Part shown: positions 62,628 through 64,000 of the stretch, piece by piece
Layout of the letters: every line of letters begins with the position of its first letter
Numbering within the stretch: the first letter of the stretch is position 1
NCBI RefSeq assembly: GCF_017873215.1
Contig: NZ_JAGGKA010000004.1
Coordinates: forward strand, 180,525-244,524
DNA: 64,000 bases
Origin: Clostridium tetanomorphum
GTDB lineage: Bacteria; Bacillota; Clostridia; Clostridiales; Clostridiaceae
Reading direction: 5' to 3'
Notes under the pieces: generated by a model
What the model saw: only the letters and a program-made list of their open reading frames with translations
Database searches by the model: none
What the model was told of the DNA's origin: nothing
Program-made: the position numbers and the translations under genes

Positions 62628-63791
62628 TTGAATTATAATGACAAATTTTTAATGAAAAATAAATTTGATGAAATAGAAGTGCCAACTGAAACAGATCTAA
62701 TTATAGAAAAGGCAATAAAGAGAGCTAAAAATAGACATAAAAAATTAATTTTAAAAACTACTGGAATGTTAGCTGCAAGTTTAGCTTTAATGGTAGTATT
62801 AAATAATACTTCACCTACCTTTGCCAAATATATAAACAACGCATCTATAGCAATAGAAAATTTATTTAGTAAATTTAATGACAAACAAATAAATGCAGCT
62901 GTTAAAAATGGCTTTGTTCAAGGTTCTTTTAAAGATAAAAATATATCACATAATTCAGTTTCTGATAAAGGTGTTACAGTAACTATTGATCAACTTTCTA
63001 TAGATAAAAATTCACTTATTATAGGATATACTTCAAAAGTTGATAGTAGTTGTAAATGGGATAACTTTAATCAAGAAATACTTGAGATCACAGATGATAC
63101 GGGAAGGATTTTATATGATGGAAGAGATTTTGATGATATTATGAGAGATGAAAAGAATAAGAATAAGATGTATAATGAAATAGTTTATTACAATAGTTTT
63201 AGCAAGAGGGATATAAACGAAGAAAACTTTAAAGATTCTAGAATAAGGCAACAAGTAATTAGATTTTCATCTAGTGGAACATCAAAATTAAATGCAATTC
63301 CTAAAAACATTAATATTAAGTTCACGGAATGTTCAGATATTAGTATTATGGATGTAAATCATTATTATAAAAAAGGATATTTCTATAGAATTTTTCATAA
63401 GACTCCTAAGGTTATTAAGGGCAATTGGGAGGTAAATGTGGAGATTGATGATAAATTTAGAAACGCTAAGGAAATTAAATATGTTAAAGCAAATAACACA
63501 GATGAAAATCATTTAGTAAAAATAACTGATGTAAATGTATATCCTATGAGTGTAGATAGTACTTTTTTTGTACCAAAAGACTGGATAGTAAAGAATCCTT
63601 ATCTTGAAGATGATAAGGGTAATATATATGCATGTAGAGGATTTGGATGGGGTGATGATGGAGAAGTTCAAAAGGTAACAGCAGACTTTCAAAGTCCATA
63701 TTTTAATAAAATAAAAAAATTATATTTAGGATTTACTTATAAGGTTGATGGTATGGATAAAAAAATTAAAATAGAATTAAAACAGAAATAA
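62628..63791 (+). CDS. DUF4179-type anti-sigma factor
   Basis: 387 residues from TTG 62628, with GGGGG upstream. A short cytosolic N-terminus rich in Lys/Glu, one span at about 40-60 (LKTTGMLAASLALMVVLNNT), then a DUF4179 extracellular region (FSKFNDKQINAAVKNGFVQG, SVSDKGVTVTIDQLSIDKNS). Such proteins hold an ECF sigma at the membrane and release it on envelope stress. Here the partner sigma is truncated, so it has lost its local target. Confidence 0.82.
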   Translation: MNYNDKFLMKNKFDEIEVPTETDLIIEKAIKRAKNRHKKLILKTTGMLAASLALMVVLNNTSPTFAKYINNASIAIENLFSKFNDKQINAAVKNGFVQGSFKDKNISHNSVSDKGVTVTIDQLSIDKNSLIIGYTSKVDSSCKWDNFNQEILEITDDTGRILYDGRDFDDIMRDEKNKNKMYNEIVYYNSFSKRDINEENFKDSRIRQQVIRFSSSGTSKLNAIPKNINIKFTECSDISIMDVNHYYKKGYFYRIFHKTPKVIKGNWEVNVEIDDKFRNAKEIKYVKANNTDENHLVKITDVNVYPMSVDSTFFVPKDWIVKNPYLEDDKGNIYACRGFGWGDDGEVQKVTADFQSPYFNKIKKLYLGFTYKVDGMDKKIKIELKQK

Positions 63792-63863
63792 GAAAAGATG
63801 TTAATATTTCAGGTATGACATAATTTTAGCCAGAATTAACTTGGGAGAACAACATTACAAAAA

Positions 63864-63962
63864 GGGGCTGTCGCACTAAAAAATTAGTGCGACAGTTTTT
63901 TTACGTAAAAAAATAAATCTCCCACTCGGAAGAGTGAAAGACTTATGGTAAAATTAATATAT
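63864..63962 (+). repeat. second copy of the hairpin repeat seen at 7126
   Basis: GCTGTCGCACTAAA pairs with TTTAGTGCGACAG-like sequence (perfect GTCGCACTAA/TTAGTGCGAC), then a T run and the same CTCCCACTCGGAAGAGTGAA and TATGGTAAAATTAATATAT segment. Bases 63792-63863 show nothing. It may be the edge of an insertion element continuing past the window. Confidence 0.75.
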
Positions 63963-64000
63963 GATCAAACACATTAATTTACATAAAAATTATACTTCAA

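Noticed and set aside
1..64000. tRNA or rRNA genes
   Set aside because: No conserved tRNA arms (such as GGTTCGAATCC-type T loops) or rRNA segments were seen on either strand by eye.

Overview
The window is very AT-rich, has short intergenic gaps and strong AGGAGG-type ribosome sites, and carries a GerA-type spore germination operon, a type I-B CRISPR-Cas system and butyrate/acetoacetate-type CoA-transferase genes. Together these point to a spore-forming anaerobe of the genus Clostridium (inference; species not identified).

Region by region. 1-5600 is the decaying end of a polymorphic-toxin locus: an LXG/WXG-like toxin gene cut by a 106-bp repeat element, a probable immunity gene, and a run of small toxin, antitoxin and cysteine-cluster genes nearly all broken by one stop or one frameshift. 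6200-12500 holds a DEDDh exonuclease with a BRCT domain, a two-subunit CoA-transferase (minus strand), and an oxygen-defence pair: an acyl-CoA dehydrogenase/EtfA-domain/rubredoxin fusion followed by a flavodiiron protein. 12560-28034 is a type I-B CRISPR-Cas locus: five tandem leader-bearing arrays upstream and one array downstream of cas6-cas8b-cas7-cas5-cas3-cas4-cas1-cas2 (39 repeats, 33 spacers in all). cas1 carries an in-frame stop. A UPF0175/PIN toxin-antitoxin pair lies between the two upstream array groups. 28000-33450 has a TetR/tautomerase pair sharing an operator, an alpha/beta hydrolase, a DUF2089/SHOCT-like trio and a truncated ABC ATPase. 33500-41900 is a drug and peptide export island: TetR, ABC-2 exporter, MFS pump, then a BceAB-type transporter with its response regulator and kinase. 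42000-50540 has a staygreen-like gene and a type I restriction system (hsdM, hsdS, an inserted gene, an Rpn-like nuclease, hsdR). 50600-56950 is mixed: MazG-like protein, MocR regulator plus Asp/Glu racemase, Crp-like regulator plus SDR enzyme, lipoprotein. 57165-61409 is the germinant receptor operon. The window ends with a disrupted gene, a truncated ECF sigma gene and its intact DUF4179-type anti-sigma partner.

Three dispersed elements tie the window together: (i) a structured, MITE-like element making 5-bp ATAAA duplications (12673, 16194, 840, fragment at 50548); (ii) a roughly 38-codon zinc-finger-like mini-ORF found in four damaged copies (5726, 15987, 33400, 50423); (iii) a hairpin repeat of about 97 bp at 7126 and 63864. 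The most unusual feature is the CRISPR locus: each array is fixed for its own combination of two repeat positions, and all four combinations occur side by side.
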